Positions 53,158 through 63,479 of a stretch of 64,000 bases of DNA are shown piece after piece (within the stretch, counting starts at the first letter, position 1; the number at the start of each line of letters is the position of its first letter). The translations under genes and the position numbers were made by a program. The notes under the pieces are model-generated. The model was given only the letters and a program-made list of their open reading frames with translations, made no database searches and was not told the origin of the DNA. The stretch lies in contig CAJQRG010000036.1 of the NCBI GenBank assembly GCA_905612225.1, positions 1 to 64,000 on the forward strand, read 5' to 3'. The stretch comes from Emcibacteraceae bacterium. Lineage in GTDB: Bacteria; Pseudomonadota; Alphaproteobacteria; Sphingomonadales; Emcibacteraceae.

Positions 53158-54885
53158 TCATTCAAGCTGTAAAGACCATAATACGGTCGTAATAACCTCA
53201 CCCGTTTCCCCTGATAATACAATTTGTTTAGAAGCTGAACCCTTGCCTTCTTTACCAAAGTAAGTGCTGCTTTCAAGGCTGCCTTCTGCGCCGCGATATC
53301 TAAAGTACCACAACTCGCCACTCTCCAGACTAAGGCAGAGCATCTCCTCCTGTTTATTTTGTGTCACCGAAACATCGGGATGTAAATGGAACCTGATATT
53401 AAAAGGTACCTTATCAAGGTTCTTTCTCATTTCGTGATGTTCTATAATATCTTCCCCACGGACATTTTCACCAGTTTCACTAACATAAATAAGTCGTTTA
53501 TGCAGATACCCGCAAGACAAAACATATCCATCATGTTCGGATTCGATTAGCACTTGGCCGTGCCCCTCAATCATCCGACTACTCACTTTTGATACTCCAG
53601 GACCGATTAATCCGTCTTCGCGTATTTCGCTACTGTTTTTATTGTTTAAAACTAGCGTGGAATGAGCTGCGGAGCCTCTTAAATCCCTTAAAATTAAACT
53701 TGCTTTATCTCCATTAATAAAAGGCGCAGCACCACAATTTACTACGAGCCGTTCTCGGCCACGGCTCATTTCGAAAGCGTGTGTCCCGCAATGGCTCGCC
53801 GCACTCTTATCCAGTTCAGGAGGTGGCCCAACATCTATAATAATCAGGCTTTTCCTTTTTTCTATCCTAGCAAAACCACTCTGTTCAGAAATCTCTGACT
53901 TATTATCTTTCTGACCAGTCCTTAAAAGAGCTAAATAAATATCTTCGTCGCTTTGTATCCCCACCCCATTAAAAAGGGCTAATTTTCCATCACCGTGAAT
54001 TATATTTTCAAGGTTTGTCGCCATGCGTAAAGTTGCTAACAAAACCTCCTCAGGTTCTTCTCGGCCAGTTTTCTTAAAGGCCTCTCCTAGTAAAACAAAA
54101 CTTAAATACAACTGAAGCAATTTTTGTGGGGCTTGGCTTCTAAGGGCGTCATCAGCAAAAACTTCCTTTTCAACGGCTTTCCTTAAAAGCGAACAGCCTT
54201 TTTTCAACCAGCTTTCTCCCCCTGGAACAAAAAGCCCAGAAAGAGTAAGACCTACAATTGCTCTAAGATTATTTAGAGCTTCCCTTTCATCAGTTGATAT
54301 GTTCATCAAGAAGCGAGCATGACGCGCAATCATATCTAGAACACACCTCCTATAGGTTAAGTCTTCTGTATCCAAAATAAGAGGTGCAAATAAAAGCCAG
54401 TTAGTGTTTCTTTCTCCAACGACATCGGCGCCCCACGAAACTGCGCCCCACTGATTATTTTGCTCAATCCATGCCGCAACTAATTCTTGTCCACGTTTTT
54501 TAGCGCCCTCTTGATTTTCTGCCTGATGCAAATCTATTAACCAGCGAAAAGAATGGAGATACTCAAGCCAATTATTATTAAGGTTTGTCGCTCGCCAAAC
54601 ATCGCCCCCCAACCACAAGTTTTGATCATTTTTTGGATTCTCAAGGATATGGCCGTCAGCAACAATTTTCCCGTAGACCAATTTGGCCCCTGCAGAAGGT
54701 GAGCCAGGCCAAATAACTTTAGGTGTCCCCAATAGATATAATGGATTATCACCTCTTAGGCTTAATTTATGATAAAAACTATTGTTTTTGGTCCTGCTAA
54801 TAGCTTCCGCTATAGAGGTGTGTATTTTCCCGCGGGGCGGAGAAACAGGTTTTCGGCGCAACTGTACCATATATACTTCCCCCAT
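53158..54885 (-). CDS. Heparinase II/III family protein
   Basis: WRATNLNNNWLEYLHSFRWLIDLHQAENQ; SHCGTHAFEMSRGRERLVVNCGA; SSRMIEGHGQVLIESEHDGY; next to purH and rsmB. Confidence 0.88.
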   Translation of the reverse strand: MGEVYMVQLRRKPVSPPRGKIHTSIAEAISRTKNNSFYHKLSLRGDNPLYLLGTPKVIWPGSPSAGAKLVYGKIVADGHILENPKNDQNLWLGGDVWRATNLNNNWLEYLHSFRWLIDLHQAENQEGAKKRGQELVAAWIEQNNQWGAVSWGADVVGERNTNWLLFAPLILDTEDLTYRRCVLDMIARHARFLMNISTDEREALNNLRAIVGLTLSGLFVPGGESWLKKGCSLLRKAVEKEVFADDALRSQAPQKLLQLYLSFVLLGEAFKKTGREEPEEVLLATLRMATNLENIIHGDGKLALFNGVGIQSDEDIYLALLRTGQKDNKSEISEQSGFARIEKRKSLIIIDVGPPPELDKSAASHCGTHAFEMSRGRERLVVNCGAAPFINGDKASLILRDLRGSAAHSTLVLNNKNSSEIREDGLIGPGVSKVSSRMIEGHGQVLIESEHDGYVLSCGYLHKRLIYVSETGENVRGEDIIEHHEMRKNLDKVPFNIRFHLHPDVSVTQNKQEEMLCLSLESGELWYFRYRGAEGSLESSTYFGKEGKGSASKQIVLSGETGEVITTVLWSLQLE

Positions 54886-54956
54886 TACTCACTAAGAAAT
54901 CCTACCATAGCTCTTACTGAAAATCATACTAATTACTGTGATAAAATGAAATAGTT

Positions 54957-55619
54957 TTAGTCGCCCCGAAGCGCCTTAATATTCTTTGAATAATTATCAG
55001 GCCCGCCAACAAATGTAGCAGTACCTGCAACCAGCACATCGGCCCCAGCATCAATCGCGCTCTTGGCTGTGATCATGTTGATGCCGCCATCAACCTGAAG
55101 ATCAATTGGCCTACCTTCTTTTTCAATCATTTTTCTAACTGCTCTTATTTTATTTAATGAGGTTGGTATAAATTTCTGTCCTCCAAAGCCAGGATTAACG
55201 CTCATAATTAAAATTAAGTCAACTAGGTCCATGATGTTTTCAAGAGCGCTGACTGGAGTTCCTGGGTTAAGAGAAATACCGGCTTTCTTGCCAAGTGATC
55301 TGATGAATTGCAAGGTACGATGGAAATTTGGCGTTGCCTCTGCATGGATAGTGATGATATCAGCTCCAGCCTCTGCAAACGCTTCAATATATGGATCTAC
55401 CGGTGCAATCATTAGATGAACATCAAATACTTTCTTACTATGGGGGCGAATAGCCTTAACTACGTCCGGGCCAATAGTGATATTAGGAACAAAATGTCCA
55501 TCCATTACATCAACATGGATGTAGTCTGCGCCCGCCTCTGTAATTGCAGCGACTTCCTGTCCAAGCTTTGCAAAATCCGCAGATAATATTGACGGTGCTA
55601 TTTTTATATTTGAGACCAT
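54957..55619 (-). CDS. rpe: Ribulose-phosphate 3-epimerase
   Basis: [66 protein letters not shown]. Confidence 0.97.
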   Translation of the reverse strand: MVSNIKIAPSILSADFAKLGQEVAAITEAGADYIHVDVMDGHFVPNITIGPDVVKAIRPHSKKVFDVHLMIAPVDPYIEAFAEAGADIITIHAEATPNFHRTLQFIRSLGKKAGISLNPGTPVSALENIMDLVDLILIMSVNPGFGGQKFIPTSLNKIRAVRKMIEKEGRPIDLQVDGGINMITAKSAIDAGADVLVAGTATFVGGPDNYSKNIKALRGD

Positions 55620-55629
55620 TCTGCTATCC

Positions 55630-56922
55630 TTAACTTTTAGTCAACCGTGAAATGAAAAAGCTGTCGATGCCATCACTCATATGGTGACCTAACGTTTGAA
55701 CATCCCCGCTCTCAAGGATCGCCTGCTCCAAGCCTTCGAGTTCTTCCACTTTGATCCCTTTTCGTTTTAACGATCGATGGCGCTCCAGTAAAGCTTTAAT
55801 CTGATCTGGACCCTCCTCTTGTTGCATCGAACAGACCGAATACACTAACACACCCCCTTTATTGAGTAATGAAACTGCGTGATTTAACATTTTTGTCTGA
55901 AGCACAGCTAGATCATCAACGTCCTTCTTTGTTCGGGTGTGAAGTATTTCAGGATGGCGGCGAATAGTCCCTGTTGATGAGCAAGGAGCATCAAGTAATA
56001 TAAAATCATAAAGTTTTTTTGGTTTATACAACAAAACGTCTGACATTACGACGTCAACGCTAAGGTCAAGCCTTGTCATGTTCTCTTTAAGTCGATTGAG
56101 GCGTCTTTCAGAAAAATCTACTGCTGTAACCTTATTGCCCGCAGCGGCAGATTGCGCAGCCTTGCCTCCTGGTGCAGCGCAGAGGTCAAGTACGTTTTTT
56201 CCCCCGACAGCTCCTAGTAGCACGCAAGGAATTCGCGCAGCGACATCCTGTACCCACCATACGCCATCGTTATAACCATCAAGTTCGGTAATTTTCCCTG
56301 CCTTTGAAATTCTGATGCTGCCGCCCAGCACTACTTGTCCACTCAGTCGCTTCGCCCACTCCTTTTGGTCGCAGTGGGGCTTTAAGCTAATATCTAGGGG
56401 TGCTTCGGTTAAAAGAGTGGATAAAATTTGTTTCACCACTGCTGACCCATAATATTCATCCCAGCTTTTAAGTAACCATGGTGGAAAATTTAATCTCGTA
56501 TTACTATATTTCTTTTCTAGCTCTTCGTGCTCCCGATCAACTCTCCGTAGTACGGCATTAACAGTATTCTTCAAATAGTGTAAATTTTTTGGCGCCCTCT
56601 TCTCTAATAGGATAACTGATGTGTTGACGGCGGCATGAGCGGGAACTTCACTATAAAGAAGCTGGACAAGCCCCAATCTCAAGATATGGCGAACTTGCGT
56701 CTGCGTATTTCCAAGTTTCTTTTTTGTACAGTGGTTTATAATGCGGTCAATTTGACCAAGCCGTCTTATTGCGGTCGTCGTCAAATGACGAACAAAGGCT
56801 CTGTCCTGAATAGATATTTCCCGACAGAATTTTTCGATTGAGCCGTCTAACGTTGCGCCTTCATCCAGCACCTTCTTAATAACTAAAAATGCCGCTTCTC
56901 TGCTTTTAATATCATTTGCCAT
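55630..56922 (-). CDS. rsmB: 16S rRNA (cytosine-C5-)-methyltransferase
   Basis: NusB-like N-terminus ([20 protein letters not shown]); [44 protein letters not shown]. Confidence 0.94.
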   Translation of the reverse strand: MANDIKSREAAFLVIKKVLDEGATLDGSIEKFCREISIQDRAFVRHLTTTAIRRLGQIDRIINHCTKKKLGNTQTQVRHILRLGLVQLLYSEVPAHAAVNTSVILLEKRAPKNLHYLKNTVNAVLRRVDREHEELEKKYSNTRLNFPPWLLKSWDEYYGSAVVKQILSTLLTEAPLDISLKPHCDQKEWAKRLSGQVVLGGSIRISKAGKITELDGYNDGVWWVQDVAARIPCVLLGAVGGKNVLDLCAAPGGKAAQSAAAGNKVTAVDFSERRLNRLKENMTRLDLSVDVVMSDVLLYKPKKLYDFILLDAPCSSTGTIRRHPEILHTRTKKDVDDLAVLQTKMLNHAVSLLNKGGVLVYSVCSMQQEEGPDQIKALLERHRSLKRKGIKVEELEGLEQAILESGDVQTLGHHMSDGIDSFFISRLTKS

Positions 56923-57066
56923 AAATATATCCTAAACCGTTGTGTCGCATTAGCACAGGGATAAACTTTTGCCAAGGAGTAGATTTCTTTTCGTGAAGTG
57001 TTGGTGTATAATTATATGTAATAATTAGTTTGATCTAAAGTGTCGTCATAATATTGGAGCTCCAGA

Positions 57067-57225
57067 ATGAAAAAGAAAATAATTACATCAGAAAAGATCT
57101 CTGAAAACCTTTCTGCTCCCGTGGAAAAGAAAAAGAAACTACCGAAGGAGCTTGGCGGCCGCGAGGGACCTGACCCTGTCCGTTTCGGAGATTGGGAAAA
57201 TAAGGGTATTGCTTCAGATTTTTAG
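57067..57225 (+). CDS. DUF1674/SDHAF4-family small protein, 52 aa, absent from the ORF track
   Basis: Read directly: MKKKIITSEKISENLSAPVEKKKKLPKELGGREGPDPVRFGDWENKGIASDF*; GG-x-x-GPDPVRFGDWE-x-KG-x-x-x-DF family signature. Confidence 0.9.
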   Translation: MKKKIITSEKISENLSAPVEKKKKLPKELGGREGPDPVRFGDWENKGIASDF

Positions 57226-57240
57226 GGAGTATGATCATTT

Positions 57241-58071
57241 ATGGATTTTTTAATTGAAAATGAGCAAGCCATTCGCGTAAGCGTCTTTTTAAGCCTTTTA
57301 CTGATATTAGGTGGAGCAGAGCTGATAGCTCCCCTTGCCAAACGACAAATGGGCCGACCTTCTCAATGGCTTACCAATCTCTCAATTGTCCTTCTGGATA
57401 ATTTGACGCTTAAATATTTATTTCCTCTGCTCGCCGTTGGCGTCGCTGAGCTATCATCAAAATCTGGTATCGGTCTATTTAACGCTTTAAGTTTAAATTT
57501 TTGGTTTGAGTTTGGATTAACTCTTCTTCTTCTTGATTTTTTGATGTATTGCCAACACGTGCTTATGCATAAAGTTCCAATACTTTGGCGACTACACCGC
57601 ATGCATCATACGGAGATAAGCCTAGATGTATCCTCGGCTGTGAGATTCCATCCCATCGAAATTATTTTTTCTATGTTATTTAAAATGGGCTTCATTCTAA
57701 TGCTTGGAATATCAGTAGAAGCTGTGATTGTTTTTGAAATACTCCTTAATGGCCTTGCTTTATTTAACCATAGTAATTTAAAAATTCCGCACTCATTCGA
57801 AAATATCTTGAGAAAAGTTATTGTTACACCAGAAATTCACTGGATCCATCATTCGGAGGTTGTTCGAGAGACTAAGGGTAATTTTGGTTTTAATCTAATA
57901 TTTTGGGATAAGGCCTTTAGTACATATATTGATAAACCAACTTTAAATTATGACGTCATGCAGCAGGGGCTCAGCGAATTTGGCTTTACAACCCCCCTAA
58001 GCCTCAAAGAATTAATAATATCACCCTTTAAAAACTATCCCCCGACAGCACCCGCGAAAGAAACCCCGTGA
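57241..58071 (+). CDS. Sterol desaturase/fatty acid hydroxylase superfamily membrane protein
   Basis: His boxes HVLMH, HRMHH, NHSN, HWIHHSE; N-terminal TM segments. Confidence 0.9.
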   Translation: MDFLIENEQAIRVSVFLSLLLILGGAELIAPLAKRQMGRPSQWLTNLSIVLLDNLTLKYLFPLLAVGVAELSSKSGIGLFNALSLNFWFEFGLTLLLLDFLMYCQHVLMHKVPILWRLHRMHHTEISLDVSSAVRFHPIEIIFSMLFKMGFILMLGISVEAVIVFEILLNGLALFNHSNLKIPHSFENILRKVIVTPEIHWIHHSEVVRETKGNFGFNLIFWDKAFSTYIDKPTLNYDVMQQGLSEFGFTTPLSLKELIISPFKNYPPTAPAKETP

Positions 58072-60491
58072 AAGAAAAAGAGCTGCGATTAGCGCTGGTA
58101 TGTTTTGGTGGCGTATCTCTCGCAGTTTATATTCACGGCGTTAGTAAAGAAATGCTAAAATTAGCCAGAGCGTCTAAGGCAATCCACGCCAGCCCGGATC
58201 CCCAAGATATAACAAGAGATAAATATCTCTATCCCAATAAAAATATCACTGATATTCCAGATACGGAGCTAGTTTATTTTGATATTTTAAAAAGCTTTTT
58301 ACCGGAACTAGACCTGAGAATTATTATTGATACTATCGCAGGCGCCTCTGCAGGGGGAATGAATAGCATTTTCCTAGCCCGTGCAATTTCCCATGATCTT
58401 AATTTTGATCACCTTCGCCACCACTGGCTCATCGAGGCCGATGTTAGCCGACTTATTGGAACGAAAAAAAATGCTGTTCATTGGAGCCATCTTTTTTCTA
58501 AACCACTAATAAGTCTTTTAAGTAGTAAATTTCTTGGTAAGAGTAATTTAAGTACAAAAGTTAAGGAAAAGCTCCCCGCCCTCCTTAACCTTTGGGACCT
58601 AAAGCCACCTTTTAATGGCCCTCACCTCCTTGGTTTAGTGTATAGTGGCCTTAAGGGTATGGGGGCTATTAATTATCAGTCTCTATTACCACGCGGTCAC
58701 AAGCTGGAGCTTTTTGTTACGGTTACTGATTTTTACGGCTACAAGCGCACTATGTTTCTAAATGATCCGCCAGTTACGTCCGAAACTGAGCATCGCCATA
58801 ATCTTAAATTTAGTTATTTTAAAAGGCCTCATAACAAACATTTATCAAAGTTTGAAAGTGATTTTGACGATCGTGGACTTGCCTCCCTGTGCTTTGCCGC
58901 AAGAGCAACGGCATGCTTTCCTGGAGCCTTTCCGCCTGCCCAACTTCGTGAAACTGATAGTTTCTTTAAAGAGCAAGGAAAAACATGGGAAGGAAAGATG
59001 AACTTTATTTCTAAAAACTTTAAAGAATACCAACAAGCAGGCGCCGATCCAGAGCTAACCTCTTTTATCGATGGCAGCATACTTAACAATAAGCCCTTTG
59101 ATCAAGCCATCAACGCTATTCACGACCGGCCTGCATTTAGAGAGGTCAGCCGACGGATAATATATATAGACCCCAAGCCCGCAAGCTTTAAGCACACGGC
59201 TAATGGCACCCCGCCAACTATGTTTACGACACTGAAAGGTGCTATGTCAGACATTCCCATGAATGAGCCCATGCATGATGATCTTGAGGACATTGCGGCT
59301 CATAATCGGCAGGTTGAAAAAATTCGCTCTGTCATAAATTCGGTAAAGCCAAGCGTAGAAAAGTTTGTTAACAGTATTTTACCAAAGTTACATAATCAAA
59401 TCACTACCGCTGCAAATTTACAAAAATGGCGTGATAAGGCCCGCACGAGTGCGGCCGCAGCATCCGGCTACTCCTACGAAGCTTATACAAGCTTAAAAGT
59501 TCAAAGCACCGTGGAGGATCTTACAGAATTAATATCTGATATATGTGATCTAGAGCCACAAGGCACTGAAAAAGAGCGTTTATTTTTCTTTATGCACTCT
59601 TGGGTACTTAAGGATACGTTGGAAAAAGGCCCCTTAGTTACTGCTCCGTCATGGACGAAATTTACCCTTAGCTTTGATATTAACTATCAAAAAAGACGGC
59701 TCCACTTTCTTATTCAAGAATTAAATAATCAGTATTCGTTTAATCCAAACTGTGTAAACAAGCTTGATGTTTACAAAATGGCTCTTTATCAAATTCTAGA
59801 AACAATAAAAAGGCCTGCCATTATTAATGCAGTTAAAGTTTCTAATAGAGTTACCCTGAAAGAGCTCGTTAAAAAGGTTGCTGCGTTGCCTATTAGTGAT
59901 GATCTTGAGAATCAAAAAAACTGCGCGCTTTTAAATAAGACCACTCCCGTTATGGAAAATATCTTAGAAATTTTATTGAATGTCATCCGGCTGGATCAAG
60001 TAAGAGACAAAATCGATAACGTTATAGCTATTCAACTTAATGGTTCATGGGAAAATAACTTCCGACAAAGCCTAATCACAAATTATTTAGGGTTTGCTTT
60101 TTGGGATGTCATTACATTTTCAATTATAGGCTCAAAAGCTATTGGTGAGTTTAATGAAATTCTTGTAAACCGTATTAGCCCAGATGACAATCTTGTCCTA
60201 AAATCAGATCCGCTTGAAATGCCCCTAAAGGGAACAGCCATGCGAAGTTTTGGCGCCTTCTTTAGTCGAGCAGACCGTGAAAATGACTACCTTTGGGGCA
60301 GGCTTAATGGGGCAGAGCGCCTCATAGACATGCTTTATGAGCAATCAACGTCTGAGGATATAAGTCATAAATTAGACATAGTTGCGATCAAAAAGAAGGC
60401 CTTTAGCTCCATTCTCGAGGCAGAAAAAAAGCACTTAAAGGTTATTCCTGAATTATTTAAAAAAATTCACAGACGCATCCGCAAGCTTTAA
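58068..60491 (+). CDS. Patatin-like phospholipase (DUF3376-type)
   Basis: LALVCFGGVSLAVYIHGVSKEM, GASAGGMNS nucleophile elbow (GxSxG), FIDGSILNNKPFDQA (DG dyad); GTG start overlapping the upstream stop (GTGA). Confidence 0.88.
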   Translation: MKEKELRLALVCFGGVSLAVYIHGVSKEMLKLARASKAIHASPDPQDITRDKYLYPNKNITDIPDTELVYFDILKSFLPELDLRIIIDTIAGASAGGMNSIFLARAISHDLNFDHLRHHWLIEADVSRLIGTKKNAVHWSHLFSKPLISLLSSKFLGKSNLSTKVKEKLPALLNLWDLKPPFNGPHLLGLVYSGLKGMGAINYQSLLPRGHKLELFVTVTDFYGYKRTMFLNDPPVTSETEHRHNLKFSYFKRPHNKHLSKFESDFDDRGLASLCFAARATACFPGAFPPAQLRETDSFFKEQGKTWEGKMNFISKNFKEYQQAGADPELTSFIDGSILNNKPFDQAINAIHDRPAFREVSRRIIYIDPKPASFKHTANGTPPTMFTTLKGAMSDIPMNEPMHDDLEDIAAHNRQVEKIRSVINSVKPSVEKFVNSILPKLHNQITTAANLQKWRDKARTSAAAASGYSYEAYTSLKVQSTVEDLTELISDICDLEPQGTEKERLFFFMHSWVLKDTLEKGPLVTAPSWTKFTLSFDINYQKRRLHFLIQELNNQYSFNPNCVNKLDVYKMALYQILETIKRPAIINAVKVSNRVTLKELVKKVAALPISDDLENQKNCALLNKTTPVMENILEILLNVIRLDQVRDKIDNVIAIQLNGSWENNFRQSLITNYLGFAFWDVITFSIIGSKAIGEFNEILVNRISPDDNLVLKSDPLEMPLKGTAMRSFGAFFSRADRENDYLWGRLNGAERLIDMLYEQSTSEDISHKLDIVAIKKKAFSSILEAEKKHLKVIPELFKKIHRRIRKL

Positions 60492-60905
60492 CTACATAAA
60501 CCCCATCTCAAGTCGAGCTGCCTCACTCATCATGGACATATCCCAAGGCGGCTCAAAAACTAAGTTCACGTGAACATCACCAATACCCTCTACCTCACGT
60601 ACTTTCATTTCCACTTCCCCCGGCAAAATCTCAGCTACTGGACAGTTGGGGGATGTTAGTGTCATGGTCACGATTGCATCCGCAAATTCATTAAATTCTA
60701 TGTCATAAATTAAACCAAGCTCATATATATTAACTGGAATTTCAGGATCATAAATTTCACGAATTTTTTCCGCAGCACTGCTTTGAAGTTTCTGTTTTTC
60801 TTCTTCATTAATATGTATGCCCCCAGCGTTAGGCGTTGGTTTAGAGGAGCTCTCCTCGCCTTTTTCTTCCGCCTGTTCAATTAAAAATCCATCTAAGAAG
60901 CTCAT
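60492..60905 (-). CDS. MIP18/DUF59-family Fe-S assembly protein (SufT-like)
   Basis: EKIREIYDPEIPVNIYELGLIYDIEF, MTLTSPNCPVAEILPGEVEMKVREVEGIGDVHVNLVFEPPWDMSMMSEAARLEMGFM. Confidence 0.93.
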   Translation of the reverse strand: MSFLDGFLIEQAEEKGEESSSKPTPNAGGIHINEEEKQKLQSSAAEKIREIYDPEIPVNIYELGLIYDIEFNEFADAIVTMTLTSPNCPVAEILPGEVEMKVREVEGIGDVHVNLVFEPPWDMSMMSEAARLEMGFM

Positions 60906-60919
60906 ATTCTGTTTCCTTT

Positions 60920-62158
60920 TTACCCGAAAATTCTATTTACTTTATGAAGCCCGTTAATCAAACGGTCAATATCATTAGTGGTGTTATAAAGGCCAAACGA
61001 AGCTCGGGCTGTTGCTGGTATGTCCATAAAGTCCATAACTGGCTGGGCACAATGATGCCCCGCACGAATGGCAATGCCGTCCTGGTCCAAAATAGTACCT
61101 ATGTCATGGGGGTGTGCTGCCTCCATAGTAAAGGATAGCATACCTGCCATTTTGTCAGCCCGGCCACGTAGTTCCATGCCCTTTACTTCCATAATTTGTT
61201 CAAGCGCATATTCTAGTAACACTTGTTCGTGATCACAAATATTTTCGATTCCAAGCGTATTCACATAATCAATTGCAGCTGCCAACCCGATCCCACCCAC
61301 AATATTGGGGGTTCCTGCCTCAAATTTATGTGGCAATTCATTATATATCGTCTTCTCAAACGTAACAGATCGGATCATATCTCCACCGCCTTGATATGGA
61401 GGCATGTCCTCAAGAAGGGCTTGCTTGCCATAAAGCGCGCCTACGCCCGTTGGACCATAAATTTTATGGCCAGAAAAAACATAAAAATCCGCATCCAATT
61501 CATTTACGTCAATTCCCATATGTGGCAAGGACTGGCAGCCGTCAACAAGCACAAGGGCACCAACGCTGTGTGCTAGTTTTATAATTTCTTTTATGGGCGT
61601 TATAGTGCCAAGTGCATTCGAAATATGGGTTATGGCTACCAGTTTTGTTTTTTCACTTAAAAGTCGGGCATAATCTTCTAGTAGAAAATTTGCTTTATCA
61701 TCGATAGGACTTACGGTGATAGTAATATTTTTTTCGTCTCGCAGCATTTGCCAGGGCACAATATTTGAATGGTGCTCCATCTGACTAAGGATAATTTCAT
61801 CGCCTGAACCAAGATTTTGACGCCCCCAAGTCTGTGCAACAAGGTTTATGGCCTCTGTAGCACCCCTAACAAAGATAATTTCCTTAGACGATTTGGCACC
61901 AATATAGTTTTTCACGGTTTCACGCGCAGCTTCATATTTTGACGTAAGTGCTTGTGACAAATAATATCCTCCACGATGGATATTTGCATACTCGCTTCCA
62001 TAACAGTTTGCAACTTCGTCAATAACTGCTCTTGGTTTTTGAGAACTTGCAGCGCTATCCAAAAATGTCAGCGGCTTTCCATAAACTTCCTGTTCAAAAA
62101 TAGGAAAATCTTTGCGGATTTTTTCAACGTTATAATTATTCTGACTCACTTTATTCAT
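60920..62158 (-). CDS. sufS: Cysteine desulfurase SufS
   Basis: RKDFPIFEQEVYGKPLTFLDSAASSQKPRAVID, FVRGATEAINLVA, SGHKIYGPTGVGALYGK, RAGHHCAQP. Confidence 0.97.
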   Translation of the reverse strand: MNKVSQNNYNVEKIRKDFPIFEQEVYGKPLTFLDSAASSQKPRAVIDEVANCYGSEYANIHRGGYYLSQALTSKYEAARETVKNYIGAKSSKEIIFVRGATEAINLVAQTWGRQNLGSGDEIILSQMEHHSNIVPWQMLRDEKNITITVSPIDDKANFLLEDYARLLSEKTKLVAITHISNALGTITPIKEIIKLAHSVGALVLVDGCQSLPHMGIDVNELDADFYVFSGHKIYGPTGVGALYGKQALLEDMPPYQGGGDMIRSVTFEKTIYNELPHKFEAGTPNIVGGIGLAAAIDYVNTLGIENICDHEQVLLEYALEQIMEVKGMELRGRADKMAGMLSFTMEAAHPHDIGTILDQDGIAIRAGHHCAQPVMDFMDIPATARASFGLYNTTNDIDRLINGLHKVNRIFG

Positions 62159-63468
62159 TCCTTAGTCTCCTCAGAAAGCCAATTCAAAGCTAACTCGAGA
62201 TATTTCAACCGAACCGGCTCTAACTTAATATCTTCAAAAACTTCCGCCACGAACGCTTCAACTAAAAGTGCTTTAGCAGCATTTTGATCGAGACCACGTG
62301 ACTTTAAATAGTAAAGTGCTTCCGCATCAAGCTCACCAACCGTCGCGCCGTGGGAGCATTTGACATCATCGGCATAAATAAGAAGTTCCGGCTTACTATT
62401 AGCTTCCGCATTTCGGTCGAGTATTAAATTTTTGTTTGACTGATCCGCATTGGTGAGCTGCGCATCTTTTGCCACGTATACTTTACCTTGAAAAGACGAC
62501 TTGCCGCCCTTATCGAGCACACCCCTATAAATCTGATCACTTGTACCTTCAGGAAACATATGTTTCATGTGCGTAAACACGTCATGAGAATTACCATTTC
62601 GTCCTAAAAATGCACCCCTAAGATCAACATTTGACTGAAGGCCCGTTAAGGTGGGTTTTATTTCTGTACGGCTTATTTTTCCCCCTAAATTTAAGGAATA
62701 GTGTTTGAAATTTGCTCTTTGATCAACGTCAACGTGCGTATCAGCCGTGTGAATAGCCTTTTTACTTTCCTGCTGTATTTGATATATCTCAAGTACAGCA
62801 TTCTTGCCTACGATAGCTTCTGTTACATGATGGCGCCAATAGTTATGCTCGTCAGAACCTATAAATGTTTCAACCATTTGGGCAAAGGAATTATCTTGCA
62901 GGTCAATGAAGCATTTTGTGGTTATTGATTTATTTTCTGAGGAAGTAGTGGTGTTGTGTATTATCTGAATTGGCCCTGCCAACTTAGTATTTTCGTCTAC
63001 AAAAAGAACATACCCGCCTGTCATTATAGCTGTATTCAAATTTTGCAAGCTGCTGCCATCATCCTTTTTATTAAATAGTTTTTGAGCAGCTTCTGGATAA
63101 TCCTTCATATAGTCATTAAGACTTAGGAACTTGACACCTTTTTGACTTTCTATTGTTGAGGTGGCCTTATTGTAAAATCCATCCGTAAAGACAATTTTAG
63201 AACCATCAAGGCTCTCAAACGGTGCCGTTTCATTACCTGCCCTGTCAGAGGATGTTAGTAAATCAAAATTTCCACTATTCAGTTGCCCGAGATTGGTATA
63301 TTTCCAGGCCTCCATTTTTGGTCCTGGTAAACCAAATTGTAAAAATTTAGCCATGGCTTCCTGGCGAAGCATATTAACCCAAGCCAATTCTGATCTAGGC
63401 AGCGAACCGCCCCACAGATCAAATTGAGCTTTAAATTTTAGGCCATCTAGGTGATTTTTAGCTGTCAT
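62155..63468 (-). CDS. sufD: Fe-S cluster assembly protein SufD
   Basis: DKGGKSSFQGKVYVAKDAQLTNADQSNKNLIL, PELLIYADDVKCSHGATVGELDAEALYYLKSRG. Confidence 0.96.
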   Translation of the reverse strand: MTAKNHLDGLKFKAQFDLWGGSLPRSELAWVNMLRQEAMAKFLQFGLPGPKMEAWKYTNLGQLNSGNFDLLTSSDRAGNETAPFESLDGSKIVFTDGFYNKATSTIESQKGVKFLSLNDYMKDYPEAAQKLFNKKDDGSSLQNLNTAIMTGGYVLFVDENTKLAGPIQIIHNTTTSSENKSITTKCFIDLQDNSFAQMVETFIGSDEHNYWRHHVTEAIVGKNAVLEIYQIQQESKKAIHTADTHVDVDQRANFKHYSLNLGGKISRTEIKPTLTGLQSNVDLRGAFLGRNGNSHDVFTHMKHMFPEGTSDQIYRGVLDKGGKSSFQGKVYVAKDAQLTNADQSNKNLILDRNAEANSKPELLIYADDVKCSHGATVGELDAEALYYLKSRGLDQNAAKALLVEAFVAEVFEDIKLEPVRLKYLELALNWLSEETKE

Positions 63469-63479
63469 CTCAATTACTC

